Counted from the first letter of the stretch, positions 1 through 11,890 are shown. The stretch is DNA of 64,000 nucleotides from Ottelia alismoides (GCA_037367405.1 JAZKJV010006941.1:434001-498000), one strand, 5' to 3'. Notes: generated by a model from the sequence alone, not told the origin. Numbers and translations are program-made.

Positions 1-820
1 CTTTCTGCAACCTTGCTTCTGAGCTTGACCAATCTCTATCAAGTGAAACCCAAAAGGCTTCTTTGTCACTGCATTGAATGCCTGGAATGTTCGCATTTCG
101 CCATGAGTCCACTGAGCCGGGACACTGGAATAAAAAGTGTTAAACATCTTCCGTCACTCCACCACATCTACTACATTCACCCTCTGCACCTGGAAAGAGT
201 CTAGCTCGTTGTGCAGACGTCAAGATTCGCTTTCTTCTCAACAACCACAAGAACACCCCATCCCTCCGGCATTAAAAATCTCTTCCTTCCGTCAGCACAT
301 CAAGTTACGCTAACTTGCCACAGAGGCAAGCATATTCCTCAACTCTCTCTTCCGACAACTCAACCACAAAGTTAGGTGTCCAAGCTCCGTTTAACCAACA
401 GTCTGCAACACAAACCTCTTTGTTTCCTACTAGTACAAACTGCAAAAAGCCTTGGGTACAAATCACAAAATGCACCCACTTCAAACCAATCATCTGTCCT
501 GAATCAAAAACCATGACCATCACCAAACAAAGGTCGCAATGAGTGTTAGTATAGGCAGGACCGAACAAATACCCCTCCAGAAAGTGGTTGGCGAAGCCAC
601 AACATCGGATCTAATGCAAAGGTTGGACAACACATCATAAATAGATCTCACCATTCTAGAGAGCAGATCATTGCCACCTCTCCAAATCCGCACAACCCAC
701 TTCACAAGCAATATGTTGTTCATTTCTCCAATATGTAACACCCCTAGTCCTCCCTCCTTGATCGGTGTAGTCGCCACTGATCACTCCACCAGAGGTAGAC
801 CCTTCCCTTCATGATTAGAT
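1..820 (-). pseudogene. L1-like LINE ORF2, C-terminal remnant
   Basis: Minus-strand frames give the C-terminal third of a plant L1-type ORF2 protein. Around 520-777 the peptide has the KEGGLGVL...MNNILLVKW signature that follows the reverse transcriptase in plant LINEs. Around 305-568 it has the conserved CWLNGAWTPNF and LSEERVEEY stretch. Near 90-290, interrupted frames read LWLLRRKR followed by a CSRCG zinc-binding motif (zf-RVT). The same blocks occur intact at 58660-59994, which supports the assignment. Several frame changes mean it is dead. The 3' end lies left of the window. The upstream (RT) side fades out near position 820 and no RT catalytic motif is visible, so this is a truncated copy. 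Confidence 0.75.
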
Positions 821-1810
821 GACTAAAAGAAGTGACGCATAAGTGACACTAACAACTTGTGAATGTTGACTGCAGAATTCAAAACAGTCGAAGACTGTCA
901 CTCGTCCTCCATTCAATTCTCTGTTACTGGTATTGCAAGAGATGGTCTCACCCGAACCAAAGACCAGAATCCCTACAGCTTTGTCCTCCACCTCTCGCTC
1001 CAACCACATCTGCGCATATGGTTTCCTCCTCTTGCGGGCGAAGGACAAATCAGAACTCCCTTCGATCTTCGATTGTCATCCCCCAGCACCAACCTTCTCT
1101 CTTTTTGAGCTCGCTCCGCGTCAAGAATACGCTTATCCATCTGTCGACTTTTTGTCAAGGGTGACACCCCCTACACCTCCTTAACTTCTAGACCATCAAG
1201 CTCTAGATCTACCTCCTCACTCACCACAAGGGTGGAGTTTCCAGCCTTTTCAGCCGCACCGCCCCAGATATATTAATAAGGAAGAAAGAGGAAAATACTT
1301 ACAGAAGTCAAGATTCGAAGAGAATCTTAGTATGGATAAAAATATTTTTGAAAAAAAAACTGATCGTCGGCAAAGATTATACCATTTCTTGCTGATCAAA
1401 TGAACCACAAAGTGGCAATCGGTCAAAGAAGCTCTTCGCAGGGCCTACTTCTTGCAGTATTTGATGAGTCCCAAAAGGTTTAAAGACTTTGAATAAATCA
1501 CATAGAGACTTGTATAACGACTTCTGTAAGATAGTGATAGATTCAATGTGTGGTTTGTACAAGAAGTTCACAGAGTTATCCTATACGAAGTTCATTACAC
1601 ATAATGTCTTGGTTTTGGGGAAGCCTGAGAAGAGAGTAAGAGGGGGAGCTTAGGCAGGATTATCACTGGTTGGAACAGTGACCATTCTGGACTAAAGGTG
1701 GAAATGATTAAGTGTTCTTCGATCTTTGTGCTATTCAAGAGGGTGGTTGTGATATTTCGGTTGATGATATTCATTCGACAGTTACTTATGTTTATAATCA
1801 TGGAGGATTT
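821..1810. other. Unassigned, repeat-derived DNA without recognisable gene
   Basis: No frame here shows a recognisable domain. It lies between the LINE remnant and the 3' end of an old copia element. The part near 1811-1860 may belong to the copia 3' LTR: on the minus strand it reads TTTTATATATAATAGAACC, which resembles the promoter region next to the primer site at about 7989-8002. I see nothing else to annotate. Confidence 0.3.
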
Positions 1811-4022
1811 GTCTGTTCATGAGGCCCTCGGGTTCTATTATATATAAAATGAAATGCACAAAAATAGATAAAGATAAATAGCTTTCAAACTCCTCATCAA
1901 AATGGAGCATAGATGTCAATCATGCTTAGCTTCAAACATCGTTGAAATGGTCCTCTAGCAAGAGCATTGATGAAAACAATTGTTGTCTGTTCCCTTGAGC
2001 CGACGTGGGAAGTAGAGATAAAGCCCTTCTAAATCATGTCAGATGCATAGCGATAATTTATCTCAATGTGCTTAGTCCTCTCATGAATGGGGTTGTTGGC
2101 AATGAAAAGAGCAGTCTAGTTGTCACGTTATAGATGTATAGGAAGAGATGCGTCAATAATAAGGTCAGTCAGAATGGACCTGACCCACATCATCTCAGTG
2201 CTCCCATGTACCATGGTTTTATACTCTAACTTGGCACTAGATATAGCAACCACGGTCTGTTTCTTGCTCTTCCATGAAACCAAAGAGCTCCCCTACAAAG
2301 TCCGAGGTAAGCTTCTTGTCCTCGGGGCATCCCGCATAGTTTGCATCTGCACATGTTGTGACGCCAAAGGATGTCCCTCTGCTAAAGAGCGATCCAGTAC
2401 CTATAGAGGAATTCGGAAACCTCATAATCACGTGAATCGCATCCATATATGCATGTCTCGACTACTCTATAAACTGACTAACTTTGCCCACAGCAAAGGA
2501 GATGCATGGCCCGGTAATGGTCGCATAGAGGAGCTCATTGTATCTCCGCTTATCTACCTCCTCTATATCATCATCATATAGCTTCGTATTGGGGTCCATG
2601 AGAGTAGCGACAGGTCAGCAATCTGCCACGCATGTCTCTGAGAAAATATATGTAACATACTTCTTATGGATCATCACAAGACCCCGTTAATTCCTGGCGA
2701 ACTCAAACCCTAGGGAGTATCATAAATCGTAAAGGTCCTTAGTAACAAATTGTTGTCTAAGGAATAACTTCTTAGCCATACTAATACCTTACACATCATG
2801 TTATGTAACAATGATATCATCAACATCGATCAGTATAACAAATATACCTCTTTGAGCCCTATGAACGAATAACGAATGGTCTGCAATCGATCTCATGAAG
2901 CCTTATTGCTCTACAAGTTTGAGAGCTTCCGGAACCATGCTTTATGACTCTGCTTAAGGCCGTAGATAGCCTTATGAAGTCTGCAAACCTCCCGGTACCC
3001 TCCCTCCCCCCCCCCCAGCAGCAAACCCAGATGGTTGCTACATGTAAACCTTTTCCTGCAAATCACTACATAGGAAAGCATTCTTCACATCAAGCTAGGA
3101 CAGGGACCAGTCTCGTACCGATACAATAGAGAAAAGGATCTGAAGAGTAGAACAACATGCCATACGAGATTATGTATCCTGATAGTCCACCCCATATGTC
3201 TAGGTGAACCCACGAGCCACAATCCAGACTTACAGTGATCAACGTTGTCATATGCACATTACTTCATTGTAATCACCCATTTGCATCCAACCACAGAATC
3301 CCCTAAAGGGGCAGTAACCAAGCTCCAATGTCATGTGATTGCAGTGCGGCCATCTCCTCTTCCATAGCAAGACACCGCTAACCGTCTCGCATAGCATCCT
3401 AATGTGTCTGTGGGATGCTTACAACTAACAGACCCACGAAAAACCTCCTGAAATCCTCCAAAAACACCCAAAAACCCGTAGAAGGCACGTGCTCGTCATG
3501 AAAGTAGCATGCTAAACATACAAATCATCGGTTCCATCAATAAAAACAAAATTCTTAGAACATACATGGGTGTGTCAGATGATAGGGAAGATACATGACA
3601 GAGGATACAAAAGGTGGCCTGCGAATGTACAAATATGGTAAAAACTGAGCCAAAATAACATGAGGTAGGGGATGAGGAGGTGGAGATGGTGGAGGTGGTG
3701 AAGGTAGTGGTGGTGAAGGAGGAGTTGGTGGAGCAGGAGGCAATGGTGACATAAGAGGAAGCATGTAGACCTCCTCACTAGAGTCAGACAGAGTCAACTT
3801 GTCATCTATAGAGAAAAATACATGAGTGGCTCAAAAAAGTCACACCAGCATTGATGTAATATTTCCATCAAACAGGATCAAAACATAGTTACCTCTTTTG
3901 GGTCTGAGAGTAGCCCACAAAAACACACTTGACAAATCTGGAGGAGAGCTTGTCACGATGAGGGGTCAGATGGTTAAACGAATACTACAGAGCTAAAGAC
4001 ACATGGTGTAAGAGAGAAAAGA
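1811..4022 (-). pseudogene. Old Ty1/copia pol, RT-RNase H half
   Basis: On the minus strand this is the 3' half of a copia polyprotein. RT: around 2816-2824 the frame reads IDVDDIIVTG, matching the YVDD catalytic box with VDD kept. RNase H: 2237-2446 reads DAIHVIMRF and then CADANYAGCPEDKKLTSDF, the usual copia Y/CDADWAGCPDDRRSTSG block. The C-terminal tail near 1900-2000 reads GPFQRCLKLSMIDIYAPF and then a stop, the usual copia polyprotein ending. Several stops and frame changes show it is inactive. The other half (integrase) lies at 6912-7480, because a younger copia inserted at 4023-6906. A possible LTR remnant lies below 1900. Confidence 0.8.
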
Positions 4023-4311
4023 TGTTGGAGTATTTGATGTATGCGTCACTTATGAGGGAGATGGGTACATTTACCCCATCCAAGAGTTTAGCCCCACATC
4101 TACCAGTGGTGGGACTTGGAGGCTCTGTGGAGGCTATATAAGGAGCCACAGACCTCCTGTATCAGATGAGAAAAAGCAATGAAGCATATGCCTCTTTGAG
4201 GGCTTCTCCCGTGGTTTCATCCCGCTCCTTAGGGAGTAGGGTTCCACGTTAAAATCTTATTGTTCTTATTGCTTTATCTTTATTTCCGATTCCGCTTCCT
4301 ATTTTCAAACA
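4023..4311 (+). repeat. 5' LTR of young copia
   Basis: Begins TGTTGGAGTATTTGATG and ends TTTTCAAACA (TG...CA). It contains a TATA-like box, GCTATATAAGGAGCC, near 4133-4147, likely the element promoter. Compared with the right LTR it lacks about 19 bp near 4067, which removes one arm of a hairpin. Confidence 0.9.
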
Positions 4312-4328
4312 TGGTATCAGAGCAGGTC
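4312..4328 (+). other. Copia primer-binding site (initiator tRNA-Met)
   Basis: TGGTATCAGAGCAGGTC follows directly after the left LTR. TGGTATCAGAGC is the classic plant copia primer site complementary to initiator tRNA-Met, and it fixes the element on the plus strand. Confidence 0.9.
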
Positions 4329-4767
4329 AATTCTCAAGGATTTCAAGTTCTTATTTATATTCGAGATTAGTTGGTTTTATGTTGAAGATTTGTTGGGTTG
4401 TTCTCGTTCGAGATCTGCATTTCGTTCAAGGGTTTCTAACAAAACCCTAACTGGAATGTCAGATGTTCTGGAACTACAAGCATCACGCAGCGCCCTAGCA
4501 ACCATCCTACAAGCATCAAGTGGCGCCCTAGCCGCAAAAGGCTGCAGACCATCTTAGCCGCAGAGCAGCTACTCTGATCACAGCGGCAGAATCAGGCCGA
4601 TGCAACGAGCCACTCCTTCGATCTAGGCGCTCCAACAGGTCCTGCGGCAATGAGCAACATCTCGCAGGTCCACCTCCAGCCATAATGTCGGCAAAGCATC
4701 TCCAGGCGGAACCCTAGCGTGAGGTGGTTCCCTCTGCAATGCCGCTTGGCGGCATCCAACCTTCCAG

Positions 4768-4974
4768 CATGGCCTCAAATTTCAGCGAAATTCGGTCGAA
4801 TTTCTGTCAAATATCGATATCTTGTCGAAATCGAAATTCGACCGAAATGGCCGAAATGGCCGAAATATGAGGGCCCTAGTACAAAAAATGACCGAAATTT
4901 CGATCGAATTTCGACCGAAATTCTGTTTCGGATGGTCACCGAAATGTTGACAGAAACCGACATTTAAGGCCTTA
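4768..4974 (-). mobile_element. hAT-type MITE, TTTCGGTC family, copy A
   Basis: A 207-bp element in the young copia internal domain. Its ends are CATGGCCTCAAATTTC on the left and GACATTTAAGGCCTT(A) on the right, imperfect inverted repeats starting with CA. Its interior is packed with TTTCGGTC/GACCGAAA words. The 8-bp sequence CCTTCCAG flanks both sides exactly (4760-4767 and 4975-4982), as expected for hAT transposition. No coding capacity. Other copies: 10269-10466, 11065-11290, 61512-61728 and a diverged one near 13117-13268. Strand is relative to the copies starting CAAGGCC. Confidence 0.88.
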
Positions 4975-5759
4975 CCTTCCAGGCCCAGATCCGCTCTCAA
5001 AGTGTGCTTTCTCCCTCGCGTGATCCTCCATCTTTGCCTTAGCTCCTTCTTCGTCGAAGTCCAATGCGCAGGCGGTGCATCCAGCAGGCAGCGCATCGTC
5101 CCAGGCGCAGGCGGCGCATCCAACTTGGGCGCGCAGGAGGCGCACACTCCATCCAGCGCTACCTCCATCTCGCGCAGACAGGCACAGGCCCAGGCGATGT
5201 CCCCAGCAGCGCGACCCTCCAGGCGAGATCCCCCGTAGGCAGGCACAACTTCCACGCCCCTGATCGCTTCTCCTCCCTCGCGCAGGCGACGAGAGGGTTC
5301 TCCCTCTGTTGGCGGCAACCTCTACCTGGTCGCAGGCTTAAGGCTCCATGGAGCCGAACCCCAAAGGGGGCGGCGGCATTTGAAGGGTTCCCACGATGGG
5401 AACCCTAGGACAAAGGCCCAGTTTATTAAAAAAATTAAAAGCCCAACAGTGGGCTGGAAAATGAAGGGCGGCCCAGCTTCAAAAAAAAGGCTCTGTTTGG
5501 TTTGGGCGAGTAAAAAAATGGGGTTGTATTTCAAAAAAGGGAAAATTTTGAAAAAAAAAAAAGAGGCGCGTACAAGTTAAAAGCCGTACGCAAAGTTTTA
5601 AAAAAAATGTTGCAAGGAAAAGCCGAAAAAAATGAAACGGCTTAAAAAAATATTTATTTCGAGAAAGAAAATGAGTTTTTTGAGTATGTTTTATTTTCTC
5701 CCAATTTATCTTGTCTTCTTCCAACTGTCGATGTCTTCATTCCGACCAGTATTGGAGAA

Positions 5760-6440
5760 AGGGGGAGTTTTGTGTAGAGTTACGGGTCTTATTCCAGATT
5801 CAGAGGTCAGATTCAGATATTCTCCATACCAGTCGATTTCCATACTCTACAGTTTTTCAAATGAAGATTCTACATACGCAATTCCAGACTCGACGTTCAG
5901 ATTCCGAGTCCCAGTTTGATGCGCAGTTCCAGACTCAACGTCAGATATTTCCGAGTCTCCAGTTTCAGACACGCACGAGTATGCGGTCTTTTCAGATGTG
6001 CAGATGCGTGCCGTCTTTTGTCGTGGTCCCCATCATCTTTTCTTGTTTCGGCCAGAGTTTTCATGTGAGCCATAGGAACTCCAGAGTAGAGGACCATTCC
6101 CTATGCCATGTGGGCAAAGGTTTTTATGTGGTATCATAGGTACTCCAGAGTAGTGTATCATTCTCTATGCCAGATGGGAGAGACACAGTTCTCCGACGAG
6201 GAGACGTTTCAGACTCCATTCTCCAGCGACCGTGGACTCCGACAAGGATTGCCCTTCCACGGCCTTTTCAGTTCGGTCCTTTTCAGAGATGGAGCAGTTG
6301 TCCACACGTTGTGGCAAGCCAGAGTACTCCGACGAGGAGACTCGTTTTCCACTTGCAGTGACTCTAACAGGCGCAGTTCAGAGTACATGCTCTCCGACGA
6401 GGAGATTCAGCTGACTCACACTCTAGCCCGTTCGTCCTCC
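5760..6440 (+). repeat. Imperfect short repeats in copia interior
   Basis: Two units of about 60 bp sharing ACTCCAGAGTAG and CCCTATGCCA/TCTATGCCAG occur near 6063-6120 and 6124-6180. The word CGACGAGGAGA recurs near 6195, 6330 and 6395. No protein domain was recognised in the overlapping frames. Confidence 0.6.
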
Positions 6441-6580
6441 TAACCTACACGGCATGAGAAGCAACGTCCTCGGCAGCAGCCGACAGTTCTGTGCGTTGAG
6501 TTGATATTGTTCGTAGTGTCCTGTAGCATGAGTTGAGTTTCTTTCTGTTTGTTTGTCCAAGTTGAGCATTGAATGCTCCA

Positions 6581-6593
6581 GTTTGAGGGGGAG
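6581..6593 (+). other. Copia polypurine tract
   Basis: GTTTGAGGGGGAG lies directly before the right LTR, the usual copia plus-strand primer. Confidence 0.85.
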
Positions 6594-6906
6594 TGTTGGA
6601 GTATTTCATGTATGCGTCACTAATGAGGGAGATGGGTAAATGGATCCTTCCGGTATCCATTTACCCCATCCAAGAGTTTAGTCCCACATCTACCAGTGGT
6701 GGGACTTGGAGGCTCTGTGGAGGCTATATAAGGAGCCCCAGACCTCCGTATCAGATGAGAAAAAGCAATGAAGCATATGCCTCTTTGAGGGCTTCTCCTG
6801 TGGTTTCATCCCGCTCCTTAGGGAATAGGATTCCATGTTAAAATCTTATTGTTCTTATTGCTTTATCTTTATTTCCGATTCCGCTTCCGCTTCCTATTTT
6901 CTAACA
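6594..6906 (+). repeat. 3' LTR of young copia
   Basis: Begins TGTTGGAGTATTTCATG and ends TTTTCTAACA. It carries a TATA-like box near 6725 and an inverted repeat (GGTAAATGGAT and ATCCATTTACC, loop about 9 nt) near 6637-6667 that the left LTR has lost. Confidence 0.9.
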
Positions 6907-6911
6907 AAAGA

Positions 6912-7480
6912 TATATCTCAGGAAACACGATCGAGAAAGAAATCTTCTCTCCTAATATAGAGGACGGCATACGATTCACTAAGTAATGAACAGTGAGAAC
7001 CATGTCAACCTAGAAAGAGTGGGGAGCATGGCTTTGAATTAGGAAGGTCCTGGTCACATCAAGCAAATAATAATGTTTGAGTTCAGCAACATCATTTTGC
7101 TAGGAAGTGCACACACAAAGTCTAGTGTATAATGCCAAGAGACCTGGAAAACTCAAAAAGTTGTAAAGTGCAGAACTCCAAGGCATTGCCAGAATGAACA
7201 TATTTATCAGTAGGAGAGAAAATATTATTTATGTCGTTAATGAAAGACTTGATTTTCAAAAGAAACACCCATGACATTCTAAAAAAACATCCACATGGCA
7301 AGATAAAACTCGTGTCCCTGATGGTCAAGAACACGACTGGAACACGATGGGCACCAGACTCTTGAAGGCACCGCAGGGGAAGAAGTCACCATTGATATCT
7401 GACATAATGATAAAGAGGCCGACGACTGATGCAACTGAGGTTGTAGACTTATCAAAAAGTATCTACACAATCATATGGGA
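6912..7480 (-). pseudogene. Old Ty1/copia pol, integrase half
   Basis: Minus-strand continuation of the copia pol broken at 4022. Around 7122-7260 it reads KSFINDINNIFS...HSGNALEF...SRSLGIIH, the copia integrase core. The next residues, in interrupted frame near 7060-7120, are QNDVAELKH, the usual QNGVAERKN block with lesions. Further upstream sequence near 7300-7480 looks like the start of integrase but is badly decayed. The orientation and the AAAGA duplication show that this piece and 1811-4022 were one element before the younger copia inserted. Confidence 0.75.
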
Positions 7481-7988
7481 ATTGGTTGTGGGTGTACACT
7501 CATCACAATCATCCCCCCTAAATCTTAATTCGTGTTAGGGTCGGAGGATGAACCTGGCAGTCTGATTTCATTGTAAAGGATCCAAAATCAAACCGTTTTG
7601 AGATTTCTGGAAGCGTTATGGACCCTAAAAAAGTAGGATATGTGTCGTTGGGGGCTAGACTATGATGCTAGACAAAAAATGGCACTTGTCAAGCGACGGA
7701 CGAAGCAGTCCTTAGGGCATACGCACCTTTTATGTTACCGATAGGTGAAGTTGCGGCTTGATGAACGGTGGTGTGGCCCGCTGAGCGACGTTGCGATAGC
7801 CCCTAGAAACTGTTGGGTGATGTTATGGCAACTTCTAGGCGATGTTGCACCTTCACCGGGTGGCGTCGAGCGACGTTGCGTACGAGCAAAGCCCAACACA
7901 CTCCGTGATGAATGACGAGGAGAGGATGCTTAGGGCTGCCAAATGGGGATTACGGTGTGAGCAACAGAACTCCGGACTAGGATCATCG

Positions 7989-8002
7989 CTCTGATACTAT
8001 AG
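7989..8002 (-). other. Probable degenerate primer site of old copia
   Basis: Forward GCTCTGATACTATA is the complement of TAGTATCAGAGC, one or two changes from the copia primer site. It lies upstream (minus strand) of the old copia pol, where the primer site should be, so the 5' LTR remnant would begin near 8003. Its flank reads TTAGAGAACC, resembling the LTR-like sequence near 1830. Confidence 0.5.
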
Positions 8003-10260
8003 AAGAGTTATGAGACCATATGGTTCTCTAACATAAAGAGGAGAAACCTTGATGGCCGAATCACATAACAGAGACAATAAGAAAAGGAAATATTGTAAAG
8101 TCCTGAAAATCAACCTCTTCGAATCCTATCGTGAATATGGATATTAAATCCGGCCCAACGAGACGAATCCAATGGAACTTGTTTCGACTTAATCGGAGGC
8201 TGCTTCGAATGGTTGTGAATTTTGGAAGCAAACGAGGTTGATGTCGGTTAAGTCGGCATTAGCTCTTAATCACCATCATTAGTACTAACAAATCTGGATT
8301 AAGAATATAAATGATCATTAAGCATATTGATCATGGTTAAGGAATGTTAATCATGTGTTATAGATGTTAATTGTAGTTAATAATAATTAATCACGATCAA
8401 TGTTAATTAATCACGAGTAACGCAGATGAAGAGTCGTTAGCGAAACCATGAGCTCAGGCAAAACCATGGGTTGTAAAATCGTAGCATTGACAGAAATCAT
8501 GGCTTTCAGCAAAATCATGGGCGAAAACCATGGTATCTAAACCACTGTTTTCAAGGGTCGGGAGCCTATAAATACCCCACTACCCCTCCACTCTATGATT
8601 TCCATTCCACTACCACTCCATGGTTGGGGTTGAGAGGTTGAGAGAAGGGGATGGAGGCGGGGAAGAAGGACTAGAGAAGCGCTGCCGAAAAGAAGAGGAG
8701 AAGGAAGACGACGCGTCCCTCTCCTTAATGGCTTCGGGATGGAGGTAATAGATCTTTTTAGTTCATGTTTTGATACGTTTCTTCGAAGAATCGTGTTTTC
8801 TTTCGAGTTTCTCTTCATATAAGAGGAAACTCTGTCGAAATTTCCCCTAAAATATCTTCCGACATAAGGGGAAACTCTACCAAAATTTTCCTTGGAATAT
8901 CACTCGATGTAAGGGGAGACTCTGTCGAAAGTTTGAGAGAATTCATGTTCTTCACGTTCTTTGTTCGTTATTAATGTTCTTCACGTTCTTCATGGTCTTC
9001 GCGTTATTCGTTCATTCTTCACGTTCTTGTGTTCTTCGTGTTCCTGACTCGTAAATGGAATTTAATCATTTCAGGAGCTAATAAGTCACTGGTTGAACAC
9101 GAATCAAGGTAGATTGACTCCACTGAGAAGTTAACACGATCAAGTGACGAAATCATGCCTCTTGTTGTTGGGTTTTCAAGTTAAACTAGATAAAAATTAC
9201 CGTTTATTGTGTTCTTTATTATGAAGAATTTTTACATGCTTTCTTCATGATTACTTTAAATTAATTGCTAAAATAGAGTTGATGCAATGAATCGTCCTTC
9301 TACCTACTATGGTTGAATGATATACTGATATTAAGTAAAAAATTGATATGGCATAAATAGGATTCAGTTACGATTTTTGTACTATCTTTTACGATAAGGA
9401 TGACTTGGAATAGATACTATAGGTCGAGCATGCAACCTATAGGTTTGTTAGAAGAGCATCCGTATTGACATGCCCTGCCTAGGTGGTACATGGTTGCTCA
9501 AATATGTTGAGCGCGCGAAATAAATTATTTGCAACACATGGTACTCGGCTGCCATTAGACAGATTGATTGACAGAAGATATGGGCGTGCAATGTAGAAGA
9601 CGGGAGGTATAATAGTGGATGGGTTACAATAACATGTATATGTGATTAAAGGTTAGCTTGTAGTATTAAGCTACCAGATCCTCAAGGACGGCATGCTTCC
9701 TTGTTTGCCAAGCTGAGGATTTGGAATCCTGTATAATGAAAAAAAAAAGAAATTATCATGGTAGCATTGGAGGATTGGTTGAGACAACGTGTGGCGGCAT
9801 AAGCTCATCAGATCAACACAATCTCCAATCCCGAAATATCCATAGCTTCAGAGTCCATGAGAGGTGAGGTAAACCATCTGGACCAATCCTCGACGTGGAA
9901 TAGAAAGGAATAGGACTTGATTTAAAAAGAAGAAATGAAACTTTCTGGTGTAATAAATTTTGCTAAACTACACTACTTGTTTACTTCTATATTCTTTGTT
10001 ACTTATCACTCACTAGTCTTTACCCCATGATCTCTAAAAATCCAACAGGTGTCGATGAGCCATCGTAAGGACCTTAGCCATCCAGCCAGCCAACCAACAG
10101 TAGTAGCTTATTATATAAGGTAGTTTGTAATTCTTTTGAGTTCTTTTCTTTCAGCTTGATATACATGTAGAAGAATATGATGGGGCAGGTTTATATGTAA
10201 GCCTTATTTTGTAAATGGAAAAATGTGATATGCTCGCTATGTAGCATTTTTATTGCGGTG
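8003..10260. other. Non-coding LTR-like DNA, class unclear
   Basis: No protein domain is seen. Features resembling LTR-retrotransposon DNA: a TATA-like CCTATAAATACCCC near 8567, a TTCTTCACGTTC-rich stretch near 8945-9050, and a region near 9420-9740 that looks like plant gypsy LTR/UTR sequence. I could not pair LTRs or find a primer site, so class and limits are open. The first few hundred bases may be the old copia 5' LTR. Confidence 0.3.
8821..8938 (+). repeat. 45-bp tandem repeat, about 2.6 units
   Basis: Units start at 8821 (AAGAGGAAACTCTGTCGAAA), 8866 (AAGGGGAAACTCTACCAAAA) and 8911 (AAGGGGAGACTCTGTCGAAA), spaced exactly 45 bp. They lie about 250 bp downstream of the TATA-like box, so they would be in a transcribed leader if that promoter is real. 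Confidence 0.85.
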
Positions 10261-10268
10261 TGTTTCTG

Positions 10269-10466
10269 CAAGGCCTTAAATGTCAGATTTTGGTTTCGTT
10301 TCGTGACTGACTGAAATGAAATTTCGACCGAATTTCGATCGAAATTTGACGAAATCTTGGTCATTTCAGACAATTTTTTTAAACCAGGGCCCCCAAATTT
10401 CGACTGAATTTTGGCCACCCACCAAAATCGAAATTCGGTTGAATTTCAACGATATTTAAGGCCATG
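10269..10466 (+). mobile_element. hAT-type MITE, TTTCGGTC family, copy B
   Basis: 198 bp. Starts CAAGGCCTTAAATGTC and ends with GGCCATG. A perfect 8-bp duplication TGTTTCTG flanks it at 10261-10268 and 10467-10474. The interior is the most diverged of the four flanked copies but keeps TTTCGACCGAATTTCG-type words. Confidence 0.88.
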
Positions 10467-10679
10467 TGTTTCTGAATATTAATGGTTATTATTGGATAAA
10501 GCTATTATTGAGTGATCAGATTCGGTAAATGAGAGGATCCGATGACCCAGAATTGAGGTCGTGACAAATACATAAAAACATAAAAAGATAATATCTCTCA
10601 ACAATAACCATATGAATGTCGTCACCTCGACATCACACCCTCTTTTTCATCAAAAAATAATATGAATGCCTCAAGAAGG

Positions 10680-11890
10680 GGTGATCTATAGAAGAATGTA
10701 TCGAGCACACTAGAAATTCACCTTCTTCCATGGGTTCTAGTGGGTGACTTTGATGTCACCCCCATGTCAAGGGACCTACCCGCAACTTCAAGGTGAGCCA
10801 ATTTCCAAGGTTTAGAGGCTTTACTTCATTGGTCGGTTAACTCTGATCGAAGGTGACAGATGTGCCTGATTGTCGGTACACTTGGTGGAATTCAAGTTCG
10901 TGATTCATTGTTGACTGTTTACTTATACAGGTAGAGATGCAGATTTTCCACTCGGCACCGGTGAGTTCGTTGTTAAGGTCTTAGTCAAAACATTCTTTAG
11001 TAATATGGGATTTAATGATGAACATAGTCCACAATATTTTTTGCAAGTAAAGGTGCATGGTTAACAAGGCCCTAAATGTCGGTTTCGGTCACCATTTCGG
11101 TATCGATCAAAACAGAATTTCGATGGAAATTCGGTGGAATTTCGACCGAAATTTCGGTCATTTCGGTCATTTTTTATACTAGGACCCCCATATTTCGGTC
11201 GTTTCGGTCATTTCGGTCAAATTTCGATTTCGACTGAATATCGATATTCGATAGAAATTCGACCGAATTTCGCTGAAATTTGAGGCCATGATGGTTAATG
11301 AAGGGGTTTTAAAGTATTTTCGACCTTCTGGGGTAATTTCCATATTGAGGGGTGAGCAACAGGAAGAACTGCTAGAATGCTGGCAGCTTTAAAAGAATGT
11401 TTATATGCCCAATTAAAGTTGTAGACATTGTGTGCATAAGAGAGATTATTCAGCTTGACAACCCAGAAGGTGTCTGAACCTTGAGTAGTAGTGAGTTAGA
11501 GGAATAGAAACTTCAATAGAATATTGCGATGGAAGAGGACAAGAAGTGTGACCTGGAATGGAAACAAAGATCGAAGAAATGTTAAGGTCAATGCAACCAC
11601 GAAGTTTTCCAAACCAGAGCTCGTAGAAGACAATGTAAAAATCTCATTTATCACATTACTATAGGAGGAAAAAGATGTCCGTAGTGACCAGAAGGTTGAC
11701 AAGATGGTCGTACAGTACTTCCATGGCTTAAGCAGATGGGTATGAGGTGACAAAGCAGTGTATGGGACGAAAGGTGTCCACCTGACTCAAGTATAGACTA
11801 AGGTTTCCTCCAAAAAAAAGTGCAGACTAAGGAGCTCAAGTGGGAGTTTGGTTTTAAGGTTTATGCTGTGTATAAGCATAATGTGAATGG
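10680..11890 (+). pseudogene. L1-like LINE, endonuclease part (decayed)
   Basis: Plus-strand frames around 10730-10940 read VGDFDVTPMSRDLPATSR and then GTLGGIQ, matching the plant LINE endonuclease block GGDFNVTP...RPATSR...TWWN. The frame is broken several times. A hAT MITE (11065-11290) splits it, and 11300-11890 is poorly conserved. The LTR element at 11896-14363 separates it from its reverse transcriptase part at 14364 onward; the GTCAC duplication links the two sides. Confidence 0.65.
11065..11290 (+). mobile_element. hAT-type MITE, TTTCGGTC family, copy C
   Basis: 226 bp. Starts CAAGGCCCTAAATGTC and ends TTTGAGGCCATG. The 8-bp sequence ATGGTTAA flanks both sides exactly (11057-11064 and 11291-11298). 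It is inserted in the decayed LINE. The interior has repeated TTTCGGTCATTTCGGTC words and AT-rich complements, so single strands can fold extensively. Confidence 0.9.

Larger units (their letters stand above)
4023..6906 (+). mobile_element. Young non-autonomous Ty1/copia element
   Basis: A complete LTR element: left LTR 4023-4311, primer-binding site from 4312, internal domain, polypurine tract 6581-6593, right LTR 6594-6906. It is flanked by a perfect 5-bp target duplication AAAGA at 4018-4022 and 6907-6911. The internal domain (about 2.3 kb) has no gag, protease, integrase, RT or RNase H frame, so it must have moved in trans. It holds a hAT MITE at 4768-4974 and a stretch of imperfect short repeats at 5.8-6.4 kb. 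It is inserted in the old copia pol read on the other strand. By eye the LTRs differ at about ten substitutions plus a roughly 19-bp and a 6-bp indel, so the insertion is old enough to have decayed but its structure is intact. Confidence 0.9.

Noticed and set aside
3555..3797. Pro-rich frame with PPAPPTPPSPPLPSPPPPSP
   Set aside because: Made by a GGTGGAGG-type low-complexity stretch in the old copia pol; not an extensin gene.
4719..5318. Overlapping open frames with KWPKWPKYEG and similar
   Set aside because: Produced by the TTTCGGTC words of the hAT MITE and by GC-rich copia interior; no domain.
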